NCBI RefSeq assembly: GCF_004216895.1
Contig: NZ_SGXE01000004.1
Location: 25,031-89,030 of the forward strand
Length of the DNA: 64,000 nt
Direction: 5' to 3'
Source of the DNA: Aquimarina brevivitae
GTDB taxonomy: Bacteria; Bacteroidota; Bacteroidia; Flavobacteriales; Flavobacteriaceae
The notes under the pieces were generated by a model. That model saw nothing but the letters and a program-made list of their open reading frames with translations, was not told the DNA's origin and did no database searches. The position numbers and the translations under genes were made by a program. Every line of letters starts with the position of its first letter. Positions within the stretch are counted from its first letter, which is position 1. This document shows, in pieces, positions 18,644 through 28,412 of this stretch.

Positions 18644-19617
18644 TATCTTGCAGGTTTATATTTTGAATTTTTGAAAATTGTTTCCGCATCATTTTTTAGA
18701 AGCTGTTGCAAAGATACGTTGTTATTTTGCATATATGAATCTACAATTCGCCAACCTATATATTGACCTACACGATCTGAAGATTCTTTATCGATCTGCT
18801 CCAGATAAAATTTAGAAAAAGGTGCGGGGTACAAAAATCTTGATGCCAAATTAGCATCCGTACTATAAAGCAATTGTTTGTCTATAAAATAGCGCCATAT
18901 TTCCTCTTCATTAGCAACCACCCAATTCCATTGCGCTTCTGTATATCCCATTTTAGCAGCATTTGAAACGTTAGGTAAAAACAAATCTGTTAAATACAAC
19001 TCCTTACCATAATACACCATATTAGATAGTAGTGTTCTGTCTTTAGGCAGACCTTGTAATTGCTTAGCGTACACCTTGGCCATATCGGGTAAAATTTGAC
19101 TTGGGATAAGATCTTCGGTAATATACTGCTGCAAATCCTTATAAAAGAAATGTTTTTCACCGAGATAGGTATCCAGTGAAATTAATAGTAAATCGTTAGA
19201 CAATATAACCTTATTCCGATAATCAACATCTGAGGTCACTGTAATCACCCTAGGATCTGTGACCTGCGGAAAATAATATTTAACTCGTTTTAAAAACTGA
19301 ATAATATCCAATTCCAATTCGGATAAATCCGTAAATTTTTTGAATACTTCTTCATTTAACTGCTGCTGTAGAGTATCCTGTGATTTGGCGATCCAAATAC
19401 TATCTGAATATATTTGCGGAAACAGAAAAGGATATTGAGCCTTAAGTTTGGGCAGTTGCTGTGGAGTGAGCTCTGCAAATTTTTTGTCAAAACGTTCAAT
19501 TTTTATATTTACTGGGATTTTTTCTATTTCTTTCTCTATTTTAGATGAGGAATCACAGGCATAGAAAATGCAAAATAATAGCTGTAATAGTAACAATAAT
19601 TTAAATCTACTCTTCAT
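18643..19617 (-). CDS. gldB: Gliding motility lipoprotein GldB
   Basis: Lipoprotein required for gliding and for assembly of the T9SS/gliding apparatus in Flavobacterium. The start at 19617 (MKSRFKLLLLLQLLF) gives a classic signal peptide ending in a lipobox (FYAC), with Cys about 21. An ATG at 19632 is also possible. The 324-residue mature sequence contains the IERFDKKFAEL and PRVITVTSDVDYRNKVILSNDLLLISLDTYLG segments characteristic of the family. It overlaps gldC and is divergent from nadE. Confidence 0.93.
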   Translation of the reverse strand: MKSRFKLLLLLQLLFCIFYACDSSSKIEKEIEKIPVNIKIERFDKKFAELTPQQLPKLKAQYPFLFPQIYSDSIWIAKSQDTLQQQLNEEVFKKFTDLSELELDIIQFLKRVKYYFPQVTDPRVITVTSDVDYRNKVILSNDLLLISLDTYLGEKHFFYKDLQQYITEDLIPSQILPDMAKVYAKQLQGLPKDRTLLSNMVYYGKELYLTDLFLPNVSNAAKMGYTEAQWNWVVANEEEIWRYFIDKQLLYSTDANLASRFLYPAPFSKFYLEQIDKESSDRVGQYIGWRIVDSYMQNNNVSLQQLLKNDAETIFKNSKYKPAR

Positions 19618-19685
19618 CTTTAGGGATCTCATCAAATATAAATTCAATTGTAGCAAGGCGATCTTTTTTTATTAATTTTATCTTG

Positions 19686-19693
19686 CAAAGATA
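19686..19693 (-). promoter_or_regulatory. -7 promoter element for gldBC (TATCTTTG)
   Basis: Exact TAnnTTTG followed by C on the minus strand, about 70 bp before the gldB start. No clear -33 TTG is found. Confidence 0.5.
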
Positions 19694-19754
19694 AATAGCT
19701 CTTTTTACATTTTGCTTTGACTCACTAAGAAATATAACAGATAAAACACATCAC

Positions 19755-20543
19755 ATGCAAACAGAAAAAGTAATCGATCATATTGTAAACTGGTTAAAGG
19801 ATTATGCGACAAAAGCTAACATGGAAGGATTTGTTGTTGGGGTAAGCGGTGGTATCGACAGTGCAGTAACTTCCTCATTATGTGCCAAAACAGGTTTACG
19901 CACCTTATGTGTAGAAATGCCTATACACCAAGCACCAGATCAGGTTACCAGGGCTAGAAAACATATAGAACAGCTTAGAAAACGTTTTGCTAATGTTACC
20001 GATATTGAAGTAAATCTCACTCGAGTTTTTGAAGAATTCAAATCCTCTGTACCTGTTGTAAAGGCTAGTCCTCAATTGGATCTTTCCCTAGCCAATACAA
20101 GAGCTAGATTGCGCATGAGTACACTTTACTATTTTGCAGGTTTGCATCGTTATTTAGTAGCTGGTACAGGTAATAAGGTTGAAGATTTTGGCGTAGGATT
20201 TTATACTAAATATGGAGATGGCGGTGTTGATCTAAGCCCAATAGCAGATCTTTTAAAAAGTCAAGTATACGAGTTAGGAAAAGCTTTACAAGTACCACAA
20301 TCTATTATCGATGCACCACCAACAGACGGTTTGTTTGGTGATAGCCGTAGCGACGAAGATCAGCTAGGAGCCAGTTATGATGAGTTAGAATGGGCAATGC
20401 GCATGAAAGATGAAGGTAAAACTCCTGAAGATTTTACAGGCAGAGAAAAAGAGGCATTTAGCATATTTTTGCGATTTAATACCGTAAATCAACATAAAAT
20501 GTTACCAATACCGGTATGTAATATTCCCGTTGGTCTATTATAA
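19755..20543 (+). CDS. nadE: NH3-dependent NAD+ synthetase
   Basis: Converts nicotinic acid adenine dinucleotide to NAD+ using ATP and ammonia. The PP-loop SGGIDS is at 31-36, and GTGNKVEDFGVGFYTKYGDGGVDL is the NAD-binding signature. At 262 residues it lacks the N-terminal nitrilase-type glutaminase domain, so free ammonia is the predicted nitrogen donor. It lies between gldBC and a response regulator gene. Confidence 0.96.
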   Translation: MQTEKVIDHIVNWLKDYATKANMEGFVVGVSGGIDSAVTSSLCAKTGLRTLCVEMPIHQAPDQVTRARKHIEQLRKRFANVTDIEVNLTRVFEEFKSSVPVVKASPQLDLSLANTRARLRMSTLYYFAGLHRYLVAGTGNKVEDFGVGFYTKYGDGGVDLSPIADLLKSQVYELGKALQVPQSIIDAPPTDGLFGDSRSDEDQLGASYDELEWAMRMKDEGKTPEDFTGREKEAFSIFLRFNTVNQHKMLPIPVCNIPVGLL

Positions 20544-20597
20544 TACACATTTTATCGATAAAGTGATAAAAAAAAGTTTACGACACTAAGTTCTTAC

Positions 20598-20605
20598 TAA
20601 TTTTG
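20598..20605 (+). promoter_or_regulatory. -7 promoter element (TAATTTTG)
   Basis: Exact TAnnTTTG, with TTTA 17 bp upstream at the -33 position, 85 bp before the response regulator start. Confidence 0.5.
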
Positions 20606-20690
20606 TGTTAAGCAATTCATTACCCCACTTTGTAGAATGTTTAACGTTACACATCAAGATTTAATAAAAACCAACAATCAGTAAACAAGA

Positions 20691-21323
20691 ATGACAACTG
20701 TATTAATCGCTGATCATCACCCTATCACCAGGAAAGGGATTGTATCTTTATTACGTAGTGGTGAAGATTATGATATCATTGGCAAGGTAAGCAATGGGAA
20801 TGAAATGTATGATGTGCTCAAAGACAATACACCAGATGTATTGATTATGGAGCTAGATCTGCCACAAATTAATGGTATAACTGCCCTAAGAACTATTAAA
20901 AAAGAGTTTTCGGGTATAAAGGTTATTATCTTTAGTTCGCATCCTGAAGAAATGTATGCGCTAAGTGCTATCAAAGCGGGAGCATCTGCTTATCTCTCTA
21001 AAACTGTAGCTACCAAAACGCTTAAAAAAGCTATTGACCGCGTAGCAAGAGGAGGAATTTACTTAAATGATAACTTAACCCAACAATTGGCTAGTGGCAA
21101 TGCTAGTGAAAACAATATGGTGGTGAAGTATAAAAAGCTATCCTCTAGAGAGATTGAAGTATTGAATCTACTTTCTTCTGGCAAAAGAAATAAAGATATT
21201 GCAGCGACGCTATCCATCAATGAAAAAACGGTCAGCACCTACAAAACCAGATTGCTGAAGAAATTGAAGGTGGATAATCTAGCAGACTTGATCCATCAAT
21301 CCAGACTGTTACATATTACTTAA
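20691..21323 (+). CDS. LuxR/NarL-family response regulator with Glu at the phospho-acceptor site
   Basis: A 210-residue receiver plus LuxR-type helix-turn-helix regulator. Receiver: ADHHP at 7-11, where NarL has DDHP, so the second acidic residue is His9. The phospho-acceptor position in DVLIMELDLP is Glu54 instead of Asp. The Thr/Ser (FSS) and Lys (LSK) switch residues are kept. The C-terminal domain (about 147-207, KLSSREIEVLNLLSSGK...NEKTVSTYK) is intact. It may therefore be active without phosphorylation. No histidine kinase is adjacent. The 3' end overlaps the end of dnaG by 4 bp, tail to tail. Confidence 0.9.
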   Translation: MTTVLIADHHPITRKGIVSLLRSGEDYDIIGKVSNGNEMYDVLKDNTPDVLIMELDLPQINGITALRTIKKEFSGIKVIIFSSHPEEMYALSAIKAGASAYLSKTVATKTLKKAIDRVARGGIYLNDNLTQQLASGNASENNMVVKYKKLSSREIEVLNLLSSGKRNKDIAATLSINEKTVSTYKTRLLKKLKVDNLADLIHQSRLLHIT

Positions 21324-23287
21324 ACCACTCTGTTCAATTTATCGGATAGTACTTTACGAAGTGATAGGTAATCCATGATATCCTGCATAGTAACCTCATT
21401 GTCTATATCCTCTGGGGACGCTACCAATTGAGAGAGTTCCTTTACTTTTTTATTGATTAGAAATCGACGTAAGTTCAAAATAATATCGTTTACATAGCGC
21501 GAAACGGTTATTTCTTTTTGTTTTACGTGTATTTCCTGATCGTGCCATCTATGTAAGGTGTATTTCTCTTCGTTCATCATGATTTCTGTGATCTCAGCAG
21601 CAACCTCTGGACTGACATTGTTTATGAAATTTTCAATTTTAAAATCCGAGTTTTGATTTAACTCTTCGATAAGTATTGAATATACGTTTTTGAATTCCTC
21701 GTGCGTAAATTCAATTTCATCCTCTTGAAGGTCAAGGTAGATTTTCTGAAATACCTTAGCCGTATACCGTTCGGGTTCTAAAACCAATTCTCCCTCTTCG
21801 TTTTCTTTGAGCACTAAATCTTCAAACTCTTCTTCAAACTGCCCGTATAACAATAAGATTTCGATAATCTTTTTTTCTAAAACATACTGCTGGTTAACTT
21901 GTGGCGCCTTATCTTTTTTAGATTTGACTACTTCCATAGCCCCGTCAGCCTTGTCTTGGCGTTCTCGTTTTCGGTGATCCTTTAATTCCTTATTTCGTAA
22001 CTGTGCAAGCGTCGTAAAGAGCACTTCTTCTGAAACCTTCATTATGGCCGCACACTCTTTTACGTAGATTTCTCGTTTAATGGCATCAGGTATTTTGCTA
22101 ATAGACAACACCATATTACGCACTAATTCCGCTTTTTTAATAGGGTCATTTTTGGCCTCCTCTTGCAGTAACGAAGCTTTAAATCGTATAAAATCCTGCG
22201 CATTTTCTTCTAAATATGAAGTTAACTCTTCTAAGGTATTTTGTTTTGCAAAACTATCCGGATCTTCTCCATCCGGAAAACCGCATACCTTAACATTCAT
22301 GCCTTGTTCTAAGATCAGATCAACTCCTCTAAGCGACGCTCTAATACCCGCTGCATCCCCATCAAATAACACGGTGATATTGTTGGTCAGTCTATTGATT
22401 AGACGAATCTGTTCCACTGTTAAGGCAGTACCTGAAGAAGCTACCACATTTTTTACTCCGGTTTGATAAAACTGAATAACATCCGTATACCCTTCTACCA
22501 AATAACAATTATCCTCTTTAGCAATGGCTTGCTTAGCAGCATAGATACCATAAAGCACTTTACTTTTATGATAAATTTCACTTTCAGGAGAATTTAAATA
22601 TTTAGCTACCTTTTTATCATTTTTAAGTGTCCTACCTCCAAATCCCAAAACTCTACCAGACATGGACTGGATAGGGAACATAACTCTACCCTTAAACCTA
22701 TCGAACTGCTTTTCTTCTTTAACAATAGTAAGCCCAGTCTTTTCTAAAAACTCTAACTTATAGCCTTTGCGAATTGCTTCAGCGGTAAACGCCTCCCAAG
22801 CATCTGGCGAATAGCCTAGTTCGAATTTCTTTATGGTTTCTTCCGTAAATCCTCGCTCCTTGAAATAACTCAGCCCAATGGCTTTCCCTTCTTGAGTATT
22901 GTGTAAGGCATTTTTGAAAAAGGTATTGGCAAATTCACTAACCAGGTACATGCTTTCTCTTTCACTTGCTTGTTCCTTTTGTTCATCGGTTTGCTCCGTT
23001 TCTATATACTCTATATTATACTTTTCTGCTAAGTATTTTATAGCCTCGGGATAGGTAAAATGCTCATGCTCCATAAGAAACGCTACAACATTACCACCTT
23101 TACCACTGGAAAAATCCTTCCAAATCTGTTTAACTGGAGACACCATAAAAGATGGTGTACGTTCATCACTAAAAGGACTCAGCCCCTTAAAATTACTACC
23201 TGATTTTTTTAATTGTACAAAATCACCGATCACCTCCTCTACCCTGGCGGTTTCAAAAACAGCGTCAATCGTTGACTTTTCAATCAT
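21320..23287 (-). CDS. dnaG: DNA primase DnaG
   Basis: Makes RNA primers for replication. The 655-residue protein has the N-terminal zinc-binding-type domain (about 30-95), the RNA polymerase/TOPRIM core (EGYTDVIQFYQTG and FDGDAAGIRAS), and a C-terminal helicase-interacting region. The four zinc ligands of E. coli DnaG (C40, H43, C61, C64) are replaced by S37, S40, D58 and S61. The fold is otherwise recognisable (ERTPSF, KQIWKDFSSGKGGN). The domain thus cannot bind zinc in the usual way. Gene order gldBC-nadE-regulator-dnaG appears compact and ancestral. Confidence 0.96.
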   Translation of the reverse strand: MIEKSTIDAVFETARVEEVIGDFVQLKKSGSNFKGLSPFSDERTPSFMVSPVKQIWKDFSSGKGGNVVAFLMEHEHFTYPEAIKYLAEKYNIEYIETEQTDEQKEQASERESMYLVSEFANTFFKNALHNTQEGKAIGLSYFKERGFTEETIKKFELGYSPDAWEAFTAEAIRKGYKLEFLEKTGLTIVKEEKQFDRFKGRVMFPIQSMSGRVLGFGGRTLKNDKKVAKYLNSPESEIYHKSKVLYGIYAAKQAIAKEDNCYLVEGYTDVIQFYQTGVKNVVASSGTALTVEQIRLINRLTNNITVLFDGDAAGIRASLRGVDLILEQGMNVKVCGFPDGEDPDSFAKQNTLEELTSYLEENAQDFIRFKASLLQEEAKNDPIKKAELVRNMVLSISKIPDAIKREIYVKECAAIMKVSEEVLFTTLAQLRNKELKDHRKRERQDKADGAMEVVKSKKDKAPQVNQQYVLEKKIIEILLLYGQFEEEFEDLVLKENEEGELVLEPERYTAKVFQKIYLDLQEDEIEFTHEEFKNVYSILIEELNQNSDFKIENFINNVSPEVAAEITEIMMNEEKYTLHRWHDQEIHVKQKEITVSRYVNDIILNLRRFLINKKVKELSQLVASPEDIDNEVTMQDIMDYLSLRKVLSDKLNRVV

Positions 23288-23390
23288 AAATTAGAAATTA
23301 TAAGTATCTTTTCTTTTGGCAATAAATCGATTTTCCAAATTTAATTTATCCCTGGCAAAAATAATACAATTCCTACAACTGATATAAAAG

Positions 23391-23421
23391 AAAAGGTTGA
23401 CCTTACTAAGGCCAACCTTTT
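23391..23421 (-). terminator. terminator after the large T9SS protein gene
   Basis: AAAGGTTG and CAACCTTT arms enclose a loop that itself contains CCTTA/TAAGG. T-rich sequence follows on the minus strand, about 20 bp past the stop codon at 23442. Confidence 0.65.
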
Positions 23422-23441
23422 ATCATAATAATATCAACCTG

Positions 23442-26400
23442 TTATTCTTTTACAAAACTTCTTGTTACAATAACTTCCTCTGCCGTAAACCTAACAAAAT
23501 AGGTTCCGGTAGGAAGATCACTGATATCAATTTGAGAATTTTGTCCCTGATTACCTGATTTTTTAACTAGCTGTCCATACATGGAAAAGATCTCTAACTG
23601 ATCGATAGGTAGATCACCAAGAGTTACATTCAAAATATTTTTAGCAGGATTGGGATACAACTTGAATAATTCCGTCTCATCAAGGTCACTTAGCTCATAG
23701 GTCTCAAGTCTAGCTGAATCTGCTGTTACACAAAAACTGGTCGCTTCGGAACTACCGAACTCTCCCCCTGTCACAATGGTTCCATTAGCACTGGATAAAG
23801 TATATGAACCTATACCATATCGACAACAAATTCCATCACCATACGAATCAAAAATAGTAAAAGTGTAGTCGCCAGAGGATAAACCGTCAATAGTTTCTAT
23901 TATCGTAGATCCATCAGGATTAGCAGTTGAATAGCCTTCTGAAGCTACAATGTTACCAGCACTGTTGGTAATATTCCAAGAGGTTTCTTGAGGATAGTTG
24001 TCTAAAGTTATAGTAAGTGTTAGATCGGATGAAGCACAGTCATCTCCGGGGTCTGAACCTGTAGTTAGTGCAATTTTATCTATAGCCGCATCAGCCCTCC
24101 AAGTTCCACCGGTAATTCTTACAAAACGCAATTGCACACCGGTACCTAAATATGCAGACAAGTCTATTGAAGCTGTTTGCCAGAAATTACCTTGGTTTCC
24201 ACTTCGTTGCCAAATACTAGTCCAGCTAGCGCCTTCGTCATTACTAGCTTCAACTGCTAGGGATCCAAAATTACTAGCACCGAACATATGGTAACTGAAT
24301 GAAAAAGTAGCTGCAGCAGCGCCTCCCAAATCAAAGCAAGGTGAATTTATAATAGCCGTTTTATTGGGGTATCCTACCCCATTACCCGAAGCTTCAACAT
24401 AAAGATAAAAATTACCATCATCCGCGCTTGAAGGACCAGTGCTTCTGGATGGTGTACCATTTGCATCCCTGGTCCAATCTAAATCATCCTCGGCACTTTG
24501 GGTCCAAAGACCGATAGAACTTTCGAAACTTTCATTATAAGGCGCCAAAACACCATTTAAACATCCTGAAGCTTCAAGGGTGGTAACACTTACCACATTA
24601 CTTGCCGGTGAAATATTTCCTGCTGCATCGACAGCTACTACTGTGAAACTATAGGTTGTTTCAGGAGCCAAATCGGTTATGGTCACTGCAGTACTTGCCG
24701 TAGTATTAACCACAATACCATCTTGCAAAATTCGGTACTCACTGACTCCTATATTATCGGTAGCGGCATCCCAGGTTAAATCTGTGGTATTAGCTGTGGT
24801 ATTAGATGCAGATAAGTTAGTGGGTGCTGAAGGTGCCTGGGTATCCGGAGCATCAGTAGTTATCGTTATGGTATTACTAGCTGCAGATTCATTACCAGCA
24901 GCATCCGTAGCAATTACAAAATAATCATACGATGTATCCGGCGTTAAACCATTAACATCAAGCGAGGTGTTTGTTACCGTTGCAATAACGGTTCCATCTT
25001 GATAAACATCGTAACCGGTAACTCCTATATTATCCGACGCTGCATCCCAACTCAAAGAAGTTGAAACATCCGTGGTATTTGAAGCAGATAAATTGGTCGG
25101 AGGTGTTGGCGCCTCGGTATCTGGAGTATCTGGAGCTATCTTAAAAGCTACCACATGATTTCTTCTAGATCCCCCAGTAAAATACTCAGCGGTATGCCAA
25201 AACGTTGCATCATCAGTTGGATCTATGGTCATCTGTCCATAATCACCATACCGCGTAGAAGGATCACTTTGCGTTCCGTTAACCCCTAATTGCTCCGCAA
25301 GTGTCATGGTACCTAACGGATCACTTGCTAACCGTCCTGTATACCTGATCGATGGTACGGTAGTATTACTCACCACGGTATAAGCCATACCTATATTTCC
25401 CTGAGCATCCATCGCCATACTACCACAGAATGCGCTTAGTCCATCGGGCTGAACATAAGTTCCTTCTTGAAAAATTGTCCAGGGTTGTCCATCACTGGTT
25501 TGTCGTAGCTCATACCAACGAATACCTGCCAGGTTATCATTTCCATTTAAATCTACTACAAAATTTAAAATAATAGAGTTATGGGTTCCAAAACGACGAT
25601 AATTGGTCATATACATCATCGTGGCTTGTAGCGCGTCTATATCTCCACCACTCGGTTGTGGTAAATTAGAGAATGAACCTCCATCAAACACACTGTCGAA
25701 GGGTGATGTAATAATTTCTTGAGGTTGAGATATGGTAGAATTAGCAGGGTTGGTCCAATCTACATCTGTAGTCCAAACTTTGATATGGTCTTGTGAAACA
25801 CCTGACCAGCTATCATCTTGTAAATATAAAAATGCGTGTCCTGTTCCTACAGGCGGTAATGTAGGTCCTGTACTATGTGATCCTCCTGGGCTATAAAAAC
25901 CGCTAGTCCTTGCTCCTGGTAATGGGAAACCCACAAACTGTGCATTCGCATCGCCGACTAACATTTTATCGCGTTCCACAGCAAAAACTACATCATTTCC
26001 ACTAGGATTATTTTGATCTTTATTTGCTGTGATATAATAACCATCACTCCAAATAGATAACTTTTCATAGTCGGGAAATGATCCAGTGTTGAATCTATAG
26101 GTAAACCACCCATCATTGACCGGATCGGGTCCCTGACCCACAGCAATTAAAAACCCATTTGGTGTATTACTAAACTGCATGATTATAAATCGGTCTGCAT
26201 AATTATCATAGACTACAATGGGGTCTCCTAAATCCTCTCCAGGAAATATTGTAGCCAATGATGCTTCGGGCACAATGACATTTCCACTTTTATCTCGAAT
26301 TCCAAATCCTGTGTTAAACGCATACACATAATGATTAGGCCCTACCGCTCCGGTTGGATCAGTAGGTGTACTAAAGCCCGAATGCGATTGAAAATTTGCA

Positions 26401-26702
26401 ACTTCAGTAGAAATCGCAGCTCGTTGAGATTTTTGTTGTTTTTGCATTAATGGATCTTGTTGACCAGCTGCCGGTAAACCTTTACCCGGAACAAAAGTAT
26501 TTCGTCCCCTCTTTTTTTCCTGACCGTCTTTCATCATACCCTTAGCAGATATAATGTTATCCATTTTAGAAATTGCAGGAATTACGCGTACATACTCGGC
26601 CTTACCCACAGAGCTTGCTTTCATTCCTTGTTTTTGGGCATAGGAGCCCAATGAGCAGCATAGCATAGCTATACACGCTACATAGAAAAATGTAGTTTTC
26701 AT
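23442..26702 (-). CDS. T9SS-secreted multidomain protein with two fibronectin type III domains
   Basis: A 1086-residue extracellular protein. The signal peptide is about 1-22. Residues about 90-525 form a propeller-like domain that I cannot name. Two fibronectin type III repeats follow (about 530-615 and 625-705; both begin with PTNLSASNTT). Next come a MAM/discoidin-like beta domain (about 715-880) and a second beta domain with YGDGICCRYG. Residues about 1015-1086 (LYPNPAKN...GTYFVRF) are a type A T9SS sorting domain. It is probably secreted and anchored or released at the cell surface; no catalytic motif was recognised. Confidence 0.9.
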   Translation of the reverse strand: MKTTFFYVACIAMLCCSLGSYAQKQGMKASSVGKAEYVRVIPAISKMDNIISAKGMMKDGQEKKRGRNTFVPGKGLPAAGQQDPLMQKQQKSQRAAISTEVANFQSHSGFSTPTDPTGAVGPNHYVYAFNTGFGIRDKSGNVIVPEASLATIFPGEDLGDPIVVYDNYADRFIIMQFSNTPNGFLIAVGQGPDPVNDGWFTYRFNTGSFPDYEKLSIWSDGYYITANKDQNNPSGNDVVFAVERDKMLVGDANAQFVGFPLPGARTSGFYSPGGSHSTGPTLPPVGTGHAFLYLQDDSWSGVSQDHIKVWTTDVDWTNPANSTISQPQEIITSPFDSVFDGGSFSNLPQPSGGDIDALQATMMYMTNYRRFGTHNSIILNFVVDLNGNDNLAGIRWYELRQTSDGQPWTIFQEGTYVQPDGLSAFCGSMAMDAQGNIGMAYTVVSNTTVPSIRYTGRLASDPLGTMTLAEQLGVNGTQSDPSTRYGDYGQMTIDPTDDATFWHTAEYFTGGSRRNHVVAFKIAPDTPDTEAPTPPTNLSASNTTDVSTSLSWDAASDNIGVTGYDVYQDGTVIATVTNTSLDVNGLTPDTSYDYFVIATDAAGNESAASNTITITTDAPDTQAPSAPTNLSASNTTANTTDLTWDAATDNIGVSEYRILQDGIVVNTTASTAVTITDLAPETTYSFTVVAVDAAGNISPASNVVSVTTLEASGCLNGVLAPYNESFESSIGLWTQSAEDDLDWTRDANGTPSRSTGPSSADDGNFYLYVEASGNGVGYPNKTAIINSPCFDLGGAAAATFSFSYHMFGASNFGSLAVEASNDEGASWTSIWQRSGNQGNFWQTASIDLSAYLGTGVQLRFVRITGGTWRADAAIDKIALTTGSDPGDDCASSDLTLTITLDNYPQETSWNITNSAGNIVASEGYSTANPDGSTIIETIDGLSSGDYTFTIFDSYGDGICCRYGIGSYTLSSANGTIVTGGEFGSSEATSFCVTADSARLETYELSDLDETELFKLYPNPAKNILNVTLGDLPIDQLEIFSMYGQLVKKSGNQGQNSQIDISDLPTGTYFVRFTAEEVIVTRSFVKE

Positions 26703-27165
26703 TTTTTTGGTTTTAAGAGTTAAGTTGATTTTTAATTGTGTTAAATACTTGGTAGTCTTTATGGCAAAAGCGGTAAAAGACTTCTGTATCCTTCATTACT
26801 AATGCCTGGAAAGATAAAGTGGTGCTCTAATCCTTTTCAATGATTTGTTCATACGTATTATATTAAATTAATCCTATACTATATTAGGCATAGCTGTTTA
26901 GGACTCTCTTAAGGAAAAAGAGACTTTAGGTAGGTAGTTTTGATTAGAGGTTGGTTCGGTTGTCTTAAATGTAAATGTTTTAGAAATAAAATGAAAAGAA
27001 ATACTTTACTAAAACTCTGAATATCATTTTTTTACGGTTAATCCGTATGTAACAATGGTAAATTCACTTGTACTTTACCACAAAATGAACAACCCCTAAC
27101 CACATCATATTCATCTTTTCAAGCTATAAATAGTTATAGAACTCTTCTTGAATAAAACTAAACAA
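26703..27165. other. Long intergenic region
   Basis: About 460 bp of AT-rich sequence upstream of the large T9SS gene. No coding frame of note, no RNA family and no clear TAnnTTTG promoter was found. A weak TCTCTT/AAGAGA inverted repeat near 26910 is the only structure seen. Confidence 0.6.
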
Positions 27166-27194
27166 AAAGCCGATTTGCATAGCAAATCGGCTTT
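27166..27194 (-). terminator. strong terminator after the coiled-coil/barrel gene
   Basis: A 13-bp perfect stem (AAAGCCGATTTGC 27166-27178 with GCAAATCGGCTTT 27182-27194), 3-nt loop, followed on the minus strand by a T run. It lies 40 bp after the stop at 27234. Confidence 0.85.
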
Positions 27195-27233
27195 AACTTA
27201 TTGGCTGAATCAAACTATAGCATAGCTCCTATA

Positions 27234-28304
27234 CTAAAGATCAAAGCGTAAACCTAGTGACACATTATTTTGTTCTATATTAGGACTTCTGAAAATTGGA
27301 TTTAGATCATACTTTAAATAAACTGTCATATCTCCAAACCCTGCATATCCGGATAAACCGTAGATCAGATCATTAGTATTGTAATCTCTTTTTATTTTAT
27401 CCTTAACCTCTCCTCCATTTTCTTCAAACTTTAATTTTTGTCGTGTACTTAAATTTGCACCCACATATCCTCCTACTCCTAGTCGGAACTGTTTATGGGT
27501 GGAATACCTGATTTTTTCTTCGGTTTTTCTCACTTTTGAAGGTCCAATTTCAAAATGAATTGGTACAACCAGGTTATCCATCCTAAACTTTGATTTATCT
27601 AGATTAATCGGAAAATCCTGTAATTCGGTAATATTTCCGTTTTCAACGAAATAACGATTATCCGTCGGTTTAAGGCCATTGAACTGAAACGAGAATCCGT
27701 ATTTAATTCTTAAAAAATTACTGTTATTAAAAACTCTAGTGTTCCAGGCATATCCTATTTCAAAAAATCTACTTCCTGCTATTTTATATGGTGAATCGTT
27801 TAGGGACTGATCCTCAAAAAGAGCATTATTTAGACCAAAAGCAATCACCAGGTCACTATAGGTCCTGCGATCATATTTTACCTCTTTTTTTATTGATTCC
27901 CCATCCTTTATATTTATACCGAAGATAACATTTTCACCATCTTCATCGATCGCACCAATGCCCACTATGAGTTGGGAGTTAGTCTCCGTTATATCCTGAC
28001 CTTTATTTCTTTCTAACAGCGCAATTTTATTATCAATTATTGCCGAAGCGTTTTCGATATTGAGTGCATGTTTCTTTGCAGCTTCTTCCTTAAGTTTAGT
28101 GGCTTCCTCCAGGCTTATCTCCTCTTTTATTAATCGTTCGTTGATCTCTTCAACCTCTTTGCGAAGGGCTTCTTTTTCTATGTTGATCAATTCAGTTCGT
28201 TGCTTTTCTAACTGTCCTACTTTGTCTTGAACGGTTGAATCCTGTGCAAAAATTTGCAACGAGCATACCAGGGCCGCAAATGCAGCTAACATTATTTTTT
28301 TCAT
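27234..28304 (-). CDS. Predicted outer-membrane protein with N-terminal coiled coil
   Basis: Not recognised as a named family. The 356-residue product has a signal peptide (1-21, ending IFAQ), a charged helical coiled-coil segment rich in Glu and Lys (about 23-100), and a C-terminal half of alternating beta strands that ends in Phe-Asp-Leu, as outer-membrane beta barrels often do. It is the third gene after an ECF sigma factor and an anti-sigma-like gene, so it may be a target of, or envelope sensor for, that pair. Confidence 0.75.
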   Translation of the reverse strand: MKKIMLAAFAALVCSLQIFAQDSTVQDKVGQLEKQRTELINIEKEALRKEVEEINERLIKEEISLEEATKLKEEAAKKHALNIENASAIIDNKIALLERNKGQDITETNSQLIVGIGAIDEDGENVIFGINIKDGESIKKEVKYDRRTYSDLVIAFGLNNALFEDQSLNDSPYKIAGSRFFEIGYAWNTRVFNNSNFLRIKYGFSFQFNGLKPTDNRYFVENGNITELQDFPINLDKSKFRMDNLVVPIHFEIGPSKVRKTEEKIRYSTHKQFRLGVGGYVGANLSTRQKLKFEENGGEVKDKIKRDYNTNDLIYGLSGYAGFGDMTVYLKYDLNPIFRSPNIEQNNVSLGLRFDL

Positions 28305-28338
28305 TTGTTTAATGGATTTATTTCCCTTCGCTCAATTT

Positions 28339-28379
28339 ATAAAGACTATGTGCACACTACATTTCCTAGTAGTCTTTAT
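28339..28379. repeat. inverted repeat between anti-sigma-like and barrel genes
   Basis: ATAAAGACTA (28339-28348) and TAGTCTTTAT (28370-28379) are perfect 10-bp arms around a 21-nt loop. No T run follows, so a terminator is unlikely; a protein-binding site or RNA-processing hairpin is possible. Confidence 0.6.
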
Positions 28380-28412
28380 GAAACATCTGCTCTGGGTTTG
28401 ATTGATGAATTA

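Noticed and set aside
20555-20575. TTTATCGATAAA palindrome after nadE as a terminator
   Set aside because: It is followed by A-rich, not T-rich, sequence on the plus strand; chance AT palindrome is likely.
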